From contig CALWLA010000004.1 in the NCBI GenBank assembly GCA_944381405.1, forward strand, positions 1 to 64,000: a stretch of DNA of 64,000 bases, given 5' to 3'. The notes below the pieces were generated by a model, which was not told the origin of the DNA, made no database searches, and worked only from the letters and a program-made list of their open reading frames with translations. Origin of the DNA: an uncultured Lachnospiraceae bacterium (GTDB lineage Bacteria > Bacillota > Clostridia > Lachnospirales > Lachnospiraceae). The position numbers and the translations under genes are program-made. This document shows, one piece after another, positions 18,728-27,088 of the stretch; position 1 is the first letter of the stretch, and each line of letters starts with the position of its first letter.

Positions 18728-19547
18728 CGAGTTTACCCAATATCTGTTTCAGGAGCGCGGCGCCTCCCAGAGCACCCGCCAGGCCTACCGGCACGATCTG
18801 GAGGGCCTTCTGGCCTTTCTTGCGGAACGGGACGTTTATACGGCGGAGCAGGTGAGTCCCCAGGAGCTTGCGGACTATGTCCTGTGCCTTGACGAAGAGG
18901 GAAAGAGCGCGGCCACCATTTCCCGCTGCGTGGCCTCCATCCGGGCCTTTTTTGCCTATCTGGAAAAAAGAGGCCTTTTGGTGCGCAGCCCCGGAGAGGC
19001 GCTGCGGCCCCCCAAGGTGGTGAGGCGGATGCCTGCGGTGCTGACGGAGGAGGAGGCGGAGCGCCTTCTGAATGCCCCGGATCTGAAGACCCCAAAGGGC
19101 CTGCGGGACCGGGCTATGCTGGAGCTTTTGTACGCCACGGGCCTGCGGGTATCGGAACTTACGGGGCTTCGGATGGCGGACCTGAACCAGAGACAGCGGA
19201 TGCTGATCATCCAGGGCTCCGGCAGGATGCGGGTGGTGCCCTACGGAAAGCGCTGCTCCCGGTATCTGCTGCGGTATCTGCGGGCGGGCAGGCCCAGGCT
19301 CTTGTGCGAAGGAGAGCCGGAGGCGCTGTTCCTCAGCTGCAAGGGCCAGGCCATGAGCCGGCAGGGCTTCTGGAAGCTGATCAAGCGCTATGGCCGGGAG
19401 GCGGGCATCAGAACGGAACTGACGCCCCACACCATGCGCCATTCCTTTGCGGTCCACGCCCTCAGGGAGGGGGAGGACATCCGCAAGGTACAGACCATCC
19501 TGGGCCACAGCGACGTGGCGACGACCCATGGATATATCAGCCTGTAA
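18711..19547 (+). CDS. XerD-like tyrosine recombinase with an altered active site and short C terminus
   Basis: The 278-residue protein has an N-terminal SAM-like core-binding domain (1-100) and a C-terminal catalytic domain. Catalytic residues by alignment in mind to E. coli XerD are Arg146 (GLRVSEL), His240-x-x-Arg243 (HTMRHSF), His266 (LGHSD) and the nucleophile Tyr275. The position of XerD Lys172, 24 residues after the first Arg, is Ser170 (IQGSGRMRV) and the beta-hairpin has no lysine. The protein stops three residues after Tyr275, so the C-terminal helix used for contact between recombinase protomers is missing. It may be a divergent or compromised paralogue rather than the main dif recombinase. 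Start overlaps the Nudix gene. Confidence 0.85.
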   Translation: MKEFLDEFTQYLFQERGASQSTRQAYRHDLEGLLAFLAERDVYTAEQVSPQELADYVLCLDEEGKSAATISRCVASIRAFFAYLEKRGLLVRSPGEALRPPKVVRRMPAVLTEEEAERLLNAPDLKTPKGLRDRAMLELLYATGLRVSELTGLRMADLNQRQRMLIIQGSGRMRVVPYGKRCSRYLLRYLRAGRPRLLCEGEPEALFLSCKGQAMSRQGFWKLIKRYGREAGIRTELTPHTMRHSFAVHALREGEDIRKVQTILGHSDVATTHGYISL

Positions 19548-19603
19548 CAGGCTGTCCCTCTGGAAAAGAGGATCAAAAGGACAGGAGAAAACGAAGAAGG
19601 ATT

Positions 19604-20134
19604 ATGAAAAGAGAAAAGCTTGAAGATTATGTAAGGACTATACCGGATTTTCCGGAAGAGGGGGTCATGTTCCGGGATATCACCACGATCCTGCAGGATC
19701 CCGACGGCCTTGAGATGGCGGTGGAGGGTCTCTGCAAACTGGTAAAGGATCTGGATTTTGACCTAGTGGCGGGACTGGAGTCCAGAGGATTTATTTTCGG
19801 CGTGCCCATCGCCCTGAAGCTCCACAAGGGCTTTATCCCTATCCGGAAAAAGGGCAAGCTCCCGGCGGAGACCCTGTCCATGAAATATGACCTGGAATAC
19901 GGGGAGGCGGAGATCGAGATCCATAAGGACGCCATAAAGCCCGGACAGAAGGTGATCATCGTGGACGATCTCATCGCCACCGGGGGCACCTGCCAGGCCA
20001 CCTGCCGGATGGTAGAGGCCCTGGGAGGCAAGGTGGAAAAGATCTGCTTTGTCATGGAGCTTGCGGGTCTTAAGGGCAGGGAAAAGCTGCAGGGCTACGA
20101 CGTGGCTTCCCTCATCACCTATCCCGGAAAATAA
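19604..20134 (+). CDS. apt: Adenine phosphoribosyltransferase
   Basis: The 176-residue salvage enzyme converts adenine and PRPP to AMP. It begins KLEDYVRTIPDFP as typical for Apt and shows the PRPP-binding loop VIIVDDLIATGGT (about 121-133) and the ESRGFIFG segment. The ATG at 19604 is chosen on homology; an open frame continues upstream inside the recombinase gene but is not coding. AGAAGG stands close to the ATG. It lies 56 bases after the recombinase stop in the same direction. Confidence 0.95.
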   Translation: MKREKLEDYVRTIPDFPEEGVMFRDITTILQDPDGLEMAVEGLCKLVKDLDFDLVAGLESRGFIFGVPIALKLHKGFIPIRKKGKLPAETLSMKYDLEYGEAEIEIHKDAIKPGQKVIIVDDLIATGGTCQATCRMVEALGGKVEKICFVMELAGLKGREKLQGYDVASLITYPGK

Positions 20135-20189
20135 GGGCAAAAGGCCCTGGACTGTGTCCCGCAGGCATCGTCCTTTCCGAACAAGCCGC

Positions 20190-20217
20190 TTGACAAACGC
20201 GGATTTCGTGGTAAAAT
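20190..20217 (+). promoter_or_regulatory. SigA-type promoter of the pheST T-box transcript
   Basis: Perfect TTGACA (20190-20195), 16-base spacer, TAAAAT (20212-20217). Transcription is expected to start near 20224. Confidence 0.82.
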
Positions 20218-20223
20218 CTGAAC

Positions 20224-20483
20224 CATGTCAATTGAATGAAAGGCTGTGAAGATGCACAGTAGAGGGCTGTATACTCAGGAGAGAGGGAAATCGCCGGCTG
20301 GAAGTTTCCCGGGTCCCTGCAGCTTTTCGAAATTCACATCGGAGCCGCAGGGCTGAACGCCGAGGTCATTAAGCCCTGACGCGTCGTGCACGTTACGCAT
20401 AAGAGGAGTGTCCCGCTTTTGCGGGAAAGACAGGGTGGTACCGCGAGAACTGGCTCGTCCCTTCAGAGGGACGGGCTTTTTTT
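20224..20483 (+). promoter_or_regulatory. T-box leader, phenylalanine-specific, controlling pheST
   Basis: The highly conserved T-box sequence GGGTGGTACCGCG is at 20433-20445. A plausible specifier loop upstream (CGAAATTCACATC) presents TTC, a Phe codon, at 20333-20335, which agrees with the genes downstream. Uncharged tRNA-Phe is expected to stabilise the antiterminator and allow transcription into pheS. The leader explains most of the gene-free stretch 20135-20554. Confidence 0.93.
20453..20483 (+). terminator. T-box-regulated intrinsic terminator
   Basis: GCTCGTCCC (20453-20461) pairs with GGGACGGGC (20468-20476) around TTCAGA, followed by seven T. It is the terminator competing with the T-box antiterminator. 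Confidence 0.9.
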
Positions 20484-20554
20484 GTGGAAAAGCACCGGCC
20501 AGCCGGAAAAAGAACGGCGGCGATTCCGCCGGAAAGATCGCAGGAGAAAAAACA

Positions 20555-21574
20555 ATGAACGAACAGCTGACAAAACTGACAGGGGAAGCCCTTGAAAAGA
20601 TCGCAAAGGCACAGGACCTGGATGCCCTGAACGGCGTCCGGGTGGAGTACCTTGGAAAAAAAGGCCTTATCACCGCAGTGATGAAGGGCATGAAGGATGT
20701 GGCGCCGGAGGACCGGCCGGCCTTCGGACAGGTGGTCAACGAGGCCCGGCAGCAGGTGGAAGAGGCCCTGGAGAAAGCAAAGCAGGCCCTTTCCGAAAAG
20801 GCAGAGGAGGAGCGGCTCAAGGCGGAGGTCATCGACGTGACCCTTCCCGCAAAGAAAGCCAACATCGGCCACGGCCATCCCTGCCAGATCGCCCTGGATG
20901 AGGTGGAGCGCATCTTCATCGGCATGGGCTACGAGGTGGTGGAAGGACCGGAGATCGAGTGGCAGGAATATAATTTCACAAAGCTCAACATTCCCGAGGG
21001 ACATCCCGCCAGAGACGAGCAGGACACCTTCTATATCAACGACGAGATCCTGCTGAGATCCCAGACCTCTCCGGTACAGGCCAGAGTCATGGAGCAGGGA
21101 AAACTCCCCATCCGCATGATCGCTCCCGGACGGGTGTTCCGTTCCGACAGCATCGACGCGACCCACAGCCCTTCCTTCTATCAGATCGAGGGCCTGGTGG
21201 TGGACAGGCATATCACCATGACGGATCTCAAGGGGACCCTGGACGAGTTCGCAAAGGAGCTTTTCGGACCGGATACCAAGACCCGTTTCCGTCCCCATCA
21301 TTTCCCCTTCACGGAGCCTTCCGCCGAGGTGGACGTAAGCTGCTTCAAGTGCGGCGGCAAGGGCTGCCGGTTCTGTAAGGACGAGGGATGGATCGAGATC
21401 CTGGGCTGCGGCATGGTACATCCCCATGTGCTGGATATGTGCGGCATCGATTCCAACGAATATACCGGCTTTGCCTTTGGCGTAGGCCTGGAGCGTATCG
21501 CCCTGCTGAAGTACGAGATCGACGATATGCGGCTTTTATACGAGAACGACCAGAGATTTTTAAATCAGTTCTAA
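20555..21574 (+). CDS. pheS: Phenylalanyl-tRNA synthetase alpha subunit
   Basis: The 339-residue alpha subunit of the (alpha-beta)2 enzyme charges tRNA-Phe. It has an N-terminal coiled coil (about 1-85) and class II catalytic motifs: [14 protein letters not shown] (motif 1 region), [23 protein letters not shown] (motif 2, split over about 190-215) and [14 protein letters not shown] (motif 3). [18 protein letters not shown] insertion is seen near the end. The ATG at 20555 is preceded by CAGGAG at eight bases. It is followed by pheT after 64 bases. Confidence 0.97.
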   Translation: MNEQLTKLTGEALEKIAKAQDLDALNGVRVEYLGKKGLITAVMKGMKDVAPEDRPAFGQVVNEARQQVEEALEKAKQALSEKAEEERLKAEVIDVTLPAKKANIGHGHPCQIALDEVERIFIGMGYEVVEGPEIEWQEYNFTKLNIPEGHPARDEQDTFYINDEILLRSQTSPVQARVMEQGKLPIRMIAPGRVFRSDSIDATHSPSFYQIEGLVVDRHITMTDLKGTLDEFAKELFGPDTKTRFRPHHFPFTEPSAEVDVSCFKCGGKGCRFCKDEGWIEILGCGMVHPHVLDMCGIDSNEYTGFAFGVGLERIALLKYEIDDMRLLYENDQRFLNQF

Positions 21575-21638
21575 GGGAGCGCCCCGGAAACAGAGGCTCT
21601 GAAAAGGGCAGAAGAAAAGTAGAGAAGAGGAAAATACA

Positions 21639-24095
21639 GTGAATACACCACTTTCATGGATCAAGGATTATGTGCCGGAGCTTTCCTGTACGGCACAGGA
21701 ATACAGCGACAGGATGACCCTGACGGGCACCAAGGTCGAGGGATATAAAAAACTGGATAAAAACCTGGAAAAGCTTGTGGTAGGCGAGGTGCTGTCCGTA
21801 GAGCGGCATCCGGACGCGGACAAGCTGGTGATCTGCCAGGTAAACGTGGGAAAGGAGACGGTGCAGATCGTCACCGGCGCCCCCAACATCCCGGTAGGCT
21901 CCAAGGGACAGTACGTTCCCGTGGTGCTGGACGGCGGCAAGGTGGCAGGCGGCCATGACGGCGGTCCCCTTCCGGAGGAGGGCATCAGGATCAAGGCGGG
22001 AAAGCTGAGAGGCGTTCCCTCCAACGGCATGATGTGTTCCATCGAGGAGCTGGGCTCCGACCACAACGCTTACCCCAATGCGCCGGAATCCGGCATTTAC
22101 ATTTTTGACGAGGCGGTGATCCGGGAGCTTTCCTTAAAGCCCGGCGACAGCGCCGTAAAGGCCCTGGGCATGGACGATGTGGTGGTGGAGTACGAGATCA
22201 CCTCCAACCGGGTGGACTGCTATGCGGTCATCGGCATCGCCCGGGAGGCGGCGGCCACCTTCGGCGCCAGATTTGAGATGCCCAAGGTAAAGGAGACCGG
22301 AAACGGCGAGGACGTCCACGATTACCTGAAGGTACGGGTGGAGGATACGAAGCTCTGTCCCCGTTACTGCGCCCGCATGGTAAAGAACATCCGCTTTGCC
22401 CCCTCTCCGGAATGGATGCAGAAGCGCCTCCGGAACAGCGGCATCCGTCCCATCAACAACCTGGTGGACATCACGAACTTCGTCATGGAGGAATACGGAC
22501 AGCCCATGCACGCCTACGATTACGATACCATCGCAGGCCATGAGATCGTGGTAAAATGCGCCGAAGACGGAGACAGTTTCCAGACCCTGGACGGTCAGGT
22601 GCGGAAGCTGGACCACACCATCCTCATGATCAACGACGGAGAAAAGGCGGTAGGCATCGCCGGCATCATGGGCGGCGAGAACTCCAAGATCACGGACCAT
22701 GTGCATACGGTGGTCTTTGAGGCGGCCAACTTTGACGGCGTCAACGTGCGCCTTTCCGCAAAAAAGGCGGGATTGAGGACCGACGCCTCCTCCATCTTTG
22801 AAAAAGGCCTGGATCCCAACAACGCCGAGGCGGCCATCAACCGGGCCTGCCAGCTGGTGGAGGAGCTGGGCTGCGGCGAAGTGGTAGGCGGCATGATCGA
22901 CGTGTATCCGGAAAAGGATCTGCCGGTACGGATCCCCTTTACGCCGGACCGCATCAACGGACTGCTGGGCACCCATATTTCTCCGGAGGAGATGAAGGAG
23001 ATCTTCAAAAAGATCGACCTTGGATTTGACGAGGAGACCCAGGAGGTCATCGTTCCCACCTTCCGCCGGGACCTGCACTGCATGGCGGATCTGGCGGAGG
23101 AGGTGCTGCGTTTCCACGGCTACGACACCATCGAGAGCACCCTGCCGGTAGGCGAGGCCACCACGGGCAAGCTTTCCTATAAGCTGCGCATCGACCAGAT
23201 CGCCAGAAACATCGCGGAATTCGCAGGCTTCTCCCATGCCATGACCTATGCCTTCGAGAGCCCCAAGGCCTTTGAAAAACTGCTGATTCCGGAGGCTTCA
23301 GAGCTCAGGAAGGCCATCGTGATCTCCAATCCTCTGGGAGAGGATTTCTCCATTATGCGGACCCAGCCCCTGAACGCCATGCTGACGGCCCTGAGTCTCA
23401 ACTATAACCGCCGCAACCCCAACGTGCGGCTTTACGATATGGCCAACATCTATGTGCCGAAGACCCTACCCCTTACAGAGCTTCCGGAGGAACGGGAGCA
23501 GCTGACCCTGGGAGGCTACGGCGAAGACATCGATTTCTTCACCATGAAGGGCGTCGTGGAGGAGCTCTTCGAGCATATCGGCATGACCGGCAGAGTCCAT
23601 TATGATCCTGCCGGAGACCGGCCCTATTTCCACCCCGGCAGAAAGGCAGACATCCTTTACAACGGCCAGGTGGTGGGATATCTTGGAGAGGTGCATCCCA
23701 AGGTATGCGCAAACTATGACTTCAAGGAAGGCGTGCGGGTCTATATCGCAGTGCTGGATATGCCTGCCCTGATTCCCAACACAAGCTTTGACCGGCATTA
23801 CCAGGGCATTGCCAAATATCCGGCTACCGCCAGGGATATTTCCATGCTGGTGCCCAAGGAGGTGCTGGTGGGCCAGATCGAGGACGTGCTCCAGACCCGG
23901 GGCGGAAAGCTCCTGGAGAGTTTCCGGCTCTTCGATCTCTACGAGGGCGAGCAGGTAAAGGCAGGCTGCAAGTCCGTGGCCTACAGCCTGAGCTTCCGTG
24001 CCCAGGACCGGACTCTTACGGACGAAGAGGTCAACGGCACCATGCGGAAGATCCTGAACGGCCTGGAGGCTCTGGGCATCGAGCTCCGCAGCTGA
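21639..24095 (+). CDS. pheT: Phenylalanyl-tRNA synthetase beta subunit
   Basis: The 818-residue subunit starts with GTG, with AGAAGAGG eight bases upstream. It has the N-terminal EMAP/Trbp-like tRNA-binding domain (about 40-155), the B3/B4 editing domain, the B5 domain, a catalytic-like core and a C-terminal ferredoxin-fold anticodon-binding domain (from about 725, KYPATARDISMLV). Length matches the family. It is controlled by the T-box leader together with pheS. Confidence 0.97.
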   Translation: MNTPLSWIKDYVPELSCTAQEYSDRMTLTGTKVEGYKKLDKNLEKLVVGEVLSVERHPDADKLVICQVNVGKETVQIVTGAPNIPVGSKGQYVPVVLDGGKVAGGHDGGPLPEEGIRIKAGKLRGVPSNGMMCSIEELGSDHNAYPNAPESGIYIFDEAVIRELSLKPGDSAVKALGMDDVVVEYEITSNRVDCYAVIGIAREAAATFGARFEMPKVKETGNGEDVHDYLKVRVEDTKLCPRYCARMVKNIRFAPSPEWMQKRLRNSGIRPINNLVDITNFVMEEYGQPMHAYDYDTIAGHEIVVKCAEDGDSFQTLDGQVRKLDHTILMINDGEKAVGIAGIMGGENSKITDHVHTVVFEAANFDGVNVRLSAKKAGLRTDASSIFEKGLDPNNAEAAINRACQLVEELGCGEVVGGMIDVYPEKDLPVRIPFTPDRINGLLGTHISPEEMKEIFKKIDLGFDEETQEVIVPTFRRDLHCMADLAEEVLRFHGYDTIESTLPVGEATTGKLSYKLRIDQIARNIAEFAGFSHAMTYAFESPKAFEKLLIPEASELRKAIVISNPLGEDFSIMRTQPLNAMLTALSLNYNRRNPNVRLYDMANIYVPKTLPLTELPEEREQLTLGGYGEDIDFFTMKGVVEELFEHIGMTGRVHYDPAGDRPYFHPGRKADILYNGQVVGYLGEVHPKVCANYDFKEGVRVYIAVLDMPALIPNTSFDRHYQGIAKYPATARDISMLVPKEVLVGQIEDVLQTRGGKLLESFRLFDLYEGEQVKAGCKSVAYSLSFRAQDRTLTDEEVNGTMRKILNGLEALGIELRS

Positions 24096-24146
24096 TCGAA
24101 AGAGGCGCGGCGAAGCCCTGAACAGGAATAGAAGGAATATTGTGGG

Positions 24147-24178
24147 AAAAACCTTTTGGCAAGGCTGAAAGGTTTTTT
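24147..24178 (+). terminator. Intrinsic terminator after pheT
   Basis: AAAAACCTTT (24147-24156) pairs with AAAGGTTTTTT (24168-24178), ending in a T-run. Confidence 0.8.
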
Positions 24179-24265
24179 CTTTTCCTGCCGTATAGAAAGC
24201 AGAGAAGAAAAAATCCGGGCGGCTTATGCCTTTGCCCGGAGGTGGATCGAGGGGAGGAAACGAAG

Positions 24266-25066
24266 ATGAAAAAAAGACAGGGAGCCATTTTGACAACAGC
24301 CCTTGCAGCGGTGCTGGCAGCGGCAGCTCTTTCCGGTTGTGCGGTAAGCGGCGGTGCTGCAGGAAATCAGGGGGCAGCTGGAAGCGGCGGAACGGTCCAG
24401 GCGGCAGGCCAGGGTCTGAGCGCCGCAGCGGAAAACGTGATCTCCGCCGAGGGGGAGGGGGTGGTGACCGTGACCCCGGACATCGCGACCCTGGAGCTGA
24501 GCATCACCACGGAGGGCGCCGAGGCGGCCTCGGTGCGGGATCAGAATACGGCAAGCTATCAGCAGGTGGTGGAATTTCTGAAGGGACGGGGCATTGCGGA
24601 AGGCTCCATCGCCACCACCAACGTGTATCTCAATCCCCAGTATGACTGGAGCTCGGATGTGCAGCAGCTGGTGGGCTATACCATGGAGACGGATATCACC
24701 GTTTCGGATATCCCTCTTTCAGAGCTTGGCAGCATCATGGATGAGGCGGTGTCCAACGGCGCCAACGGCATCCGTTCCGTCAGCTACAAGTCCTCTCAGT
24801 TCGACGAAACATACAATGAAGCCCTGGCCCTTGCGGTGGAAAATGCCCGCAGCAAGGCGGAAGCCATGGCGGAGGCCTCCGGCGTCACTTTGGGAAGCGT
24901 TACCGGCGTGACGGAGTACGGAGCCAACACGGAAGCCCGTTATACCCAGAACCGGATGTCTCTGACAGCAGCCCCGGAGATGGCGGCAGGAGACAGCGCC
25001 ATGAATGTGATGCCGGGAGAGCTGTCCGTAAAAGCCAATGTCAGCGTCCGTTTCGGGCTGCAGTAA
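24266..25066 (+). CDS. SIMPL (DUF541) domain lipoprotein
   Basis: The 266-residue exported protein has a lipoprotein signal with lipobox LSGC (Cys25), an Ala/Gly-rich linker to about residue 55, and a SIMPL/DUF541 domain starting with ISAEGEGVVTVTPDIA. SIMPL proteins (for example E. coli YggE) are periplasmic or surface oligomers linked to stress tolerance; the molecular role is not settled. The ATG at 24266 has GGGGAGG eight bases upstream. It is monocistronic between the pheT terminator and the convergent hprK. Confidence 0.88.
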   Translation: MKKRQGAILTTALAAVLAAAALSGCAVSGGAAGNQGAAGSGGTVQAAGQGLSAAAENVISAEGEGVVTVTPDIATLELSITTEGAEAASVRDQNTASYQQVVEFLKGRGIAEGSIATTNVYLNPQYDWSSDVQQLVGYTMETDITVSDIPLSELGSIMDEAVSNGANGIRSVSYKSSQFDETYNEALALAVENARSKAEAMAEASGVTLGSVTGVTEYGANTEARYTQNRMSLTAAPEMAAGDSAMNVMPGELSVKANVSVRFGLQ

Positions 25067-25149
25067 AAACAGGTTTTTTAGAGGCTGCGCAGGTTTTCCA
25101 GGAAAAGCAGGAAGCGTTGAGACGGTGAGATAACAGAAAAGAGAGCAAG

Positions 25150-25183
25150 AAAAATCGGGAGGTCCTGCTTAGGACTTCCCGAT
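25150..25183 (-). terminator. Intrinsic terminator overlapping the hprK stop codon
   Basis: ATCGGGAGGTCC (25154-25165) pairs over 12 bp with GGACTTCCCGAT (25172-25183). On the reverse strand the stem is followed by TTTTT. The hairpin includes the last codons and the TAA of hprK and may also stop readthrough from the SIMPL gene. Confidence 0.85.
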
Positions 25184-26098
25184 ATTTGCGTTTACCCGCT
25201 GGAAAAGCTCCGTGGCGGCGTTGTGGCCCATTTTCTTGGCCCGGTTGTTGACTGCGGCGCATTCCACGATGATGGCCAGGTTCCTTCCGGGACGGATGGG
25301 GATCTCGTGGCAGATGACCTTGTTCCCCAGGAAATCCGTGTAATGATCCTGGAGCCCCAGCCGGTCGTATTCCTTTTCCTTGTTCCATTCCTCCAGCTTG
25401 ATGACCATGTCGATCTGCTGGGTATCCTTGACGGACTCGAAGCCGAAAAGGTTTTTGATGTTGATGATACCGATGCCCCTTAGCTCGATGAAGTTTTTCG
25501 TGACCTCGGGAGCAGTGCCGATGAGGGTCTCGTCGGATACCTTCCGGATCTCCACCACGTCGTCCGTCACCAGACGGTGTCCCCGCTTCACAAGCTCCAG
25601 AGCGGCCTCGGATTTACCGACGCCGGAGTCTCCCATGATCAGCACGCCTTCGCCGTAAACGTCCACCAGCACGCCGTGGATGCTGATGCAGGGGGCAAGC
25701 CGTACCTTCAACCAGCGGATCATCTCGCTGGAAAGATCCGAGGTGGTCTTCTGGGATACGAGGCAGGGAATCTTCTGCTGGGCGCAGAGGCTCAGGATAT
25801 ATTCCGCCGGCTGGTAGGACCGGGAAAATACGATGCAGGGGAAATTATAGGACATGAGCTTTTCAAAGCGCTCCTTTACCACCTCCTCGCTGAGGGTGTC
25901 CAGATATTCCTGCTCCACATAGCCCACGATCTGCACCCGGCTGGAGTCGAAATGATCGAAAAAGCCAGTCAGCTGCAGCGCCGGCCGGTTCACATCGTAA
26001 AATTCGATCTTCCGTTCGCTGAGATCGATATCCGGCGTGAGATTGGACAGATTCATCTTTTCTGCCAGTTCCTTTACTGAGACAGTTCCGCAAACCAT
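25169..26098 (-). CDS. hprK: HPr kinase/phosphorylase
   Basis: The 309-residue bifunctional enzyme phosphorylates HPr or Crh on Ser46 and reverses it, controlling carbon catabolite repression through CcpA. The C-terminal domain has the P-loop GDSGVGKSE (near residue 155), the preceding SIHGVLVDVYG strand with the conserved His, and the ELRGIGIINI and IPIRPGRNLA signatures. AAGGAAGG lies before the ATG. A TATACT at 26182-26177 on the reverse strand is a possible -10 (weak -35). It is divergent from murI and only 3.6 kb from a Crh-like substrate gene. Confidence 0.97.
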   Translation of the reverse strand: MVCGTVSVKELAEKMNLSNLTPDIDLSERKIEFYDVNRPALQLTGFFDHFDSSRVQIVGYVEQEYLDTLSEEVVKERFEKLMSYNFPCIVFSRSYQPAEYILSLCAQQKIPCLVSQKTTSDLSSEMIRWLKVRLAPCISIHGVLVDVYGEGVLIMGDSGVGKSEAALELVKRGHRLVTDDVVEIRKVSDETLIGTAPEVTKNFIELRGIGIINIKNLFGFESVKDTQQIDMVIKLEEWNKEKEYDRLGLQDHYTDFLGNKVICHEIPIRPGRNLAIIVECAAVNNRAKKMGHNAATELFQRVNANIGKS

Positions 26099-26221
26099 AA
26101 TTTAGACCTTCCTTTCAGGATCCGCCGCGGATTCCGCAGCATCCGGGGCATGTGCCCGGAGGATATATTTGCCTCCAGTATAGCATCATTTTTTTTCCAG
26201 GGAAAGGGGAAAATGCCCCAT

Positions 26222-26250
26222 TTGTCAAGGCCGGGTCTTTGTGCTATAAT
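26222..26250 (+). promoter_or_regulatory. SigA promoter of murI, placed for a leaderless transcript
   Basis: TTGTCA (26222-26227), 17-base spacer ending TGC, perfect TATAAT (26245-26250), an extended -10. The murI ATG is only seven bases further, where transcription is expected to start. Confidence 0.8.
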
Positions 26251-26257
26251 CAAATCC

Positions 26258-27073
26258 ATGCAAAGAAACGAGCTGAAAAAAGAAGATCCCATTGCCATCA
26301 TGGATTCAGGCCTGGGAGGCATTTCCGTCCTGCGGGAAATGCAGAGGGTGATGCCCCAGGAACGGTATATTTATTTCGGGGATTCCAGGAACGCTCCCTA
26401 CGGGGAAAAAGCGCCGGAGCAGATCCTCAGGATGTGCCGGGACAACCTGGAAATGTTCCTGTCCCTTGGGGCAAAGTGCGTGGTCATCGCCTGCAATACC
26501 GCCACCAGCGCTGCGGCGGAGGACCTGCGGAAGGAATACCCCTGGCTGCCCATCATCGGCATGGAGCCTGCGGTAAAGCCTGCGGCCTCCTGCGGACCCC
26601 ATCCCAGGGTGCTGGTGCTGGCTACTCCCGTGACGATCCACGGGGACCGGCTGCATCATCTGGTGGAGCGCTTTGACGAAAACGCGGAGTTTATCCTGCT
26701 GGAAGCGCCGGGAATCGTCCGGCTGGTGGAGCGGGGGATCTGCGACGCAGCCCCGGGGCCGGAGCTTACGGCCTATCTTCAGGAGCTTCTGCAGGATTAT
26801 GCCGCCTCCGGAAAAGAGCAGCGGCCTCTGGATGCGGTGGTGCTTGGGTGCACCCATTTTCCCTTTGTGAAGGACAGCATCCGGAAGGCCCTGGGATATC
26901 CGGTGCAGATCTTTGACGGAGCCGGAGGAACGGCTCTCCAGACCAGGCATGTGCTGGCGGAACGGGGGCTTCTTTGGGACGCCCCGGAGGAAGGACGGGA
27001 CCGGCAGCAGGTGCTGCTTTTGAATTCCGATCCGGACAAGCTTCCCACAGAGCGGATGCTTCTGGGACTATAG
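26258..27073 (+). CDS. murI: Glutamate racemase
   Basis: The 271-residue enzyme makes D-glutamate for peptidoglycan. Both catalytic cysteines are present: Cys79 (VIACNTATS) and Cys198 (VVLGCTHFPF), with the N-terminal IMDSGLGGISVLRE motif. The ATG at 26258 is required to keep the first beta strand (PIAIMDSGLGG). It has no Shine-Dalgarno and lies seven bases after a perfect TATAAT, so the mRNA is probably leaderless. It is followed by murB after 15 bases, forming a wall-precursor pair. Confidence 0.95.
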   Translation: MQRNELKKEDPIAIMDSGLGGISVLREMQRVMPQERYIYFGDSRNAPYGEKAPEQILRMCRDNLEMFLSLGAKCVVIACNTATSAAAEDLRKEYPWLPIIGMEPAVKPAASCGPHPRVLVLATPVTIHGDRLHHLVERFDENAEFILLEAPGIVRLVERGICDAAPGPELTAYLQELLQDYAASGKEQRPLDAVVLGCTHFPFVKDSIRKALGYPVQIFDGAGGTALQTRHVLAERGLLWDAPEEGRDRQQVLLLNSDPDKLPTERMLLGL

Positions 27074-27088
27074 GAGAAAGAGGATCTC

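Noticed and set aside
19548-19603. Possible frameshift that would extend the XerD-like recombinase into the apt leader
   Set aside because: None of the alternative frames gives a convincing Xer C-terminal helix, so the short protein is reported as it stands.
26199-26227. Reverse-strand TTGACA considered as the hprK -35
   Set aside because: No -10 hexamer at a suitable distance; the better -10 (TATACT at 26182-26177) does not match its spacing.
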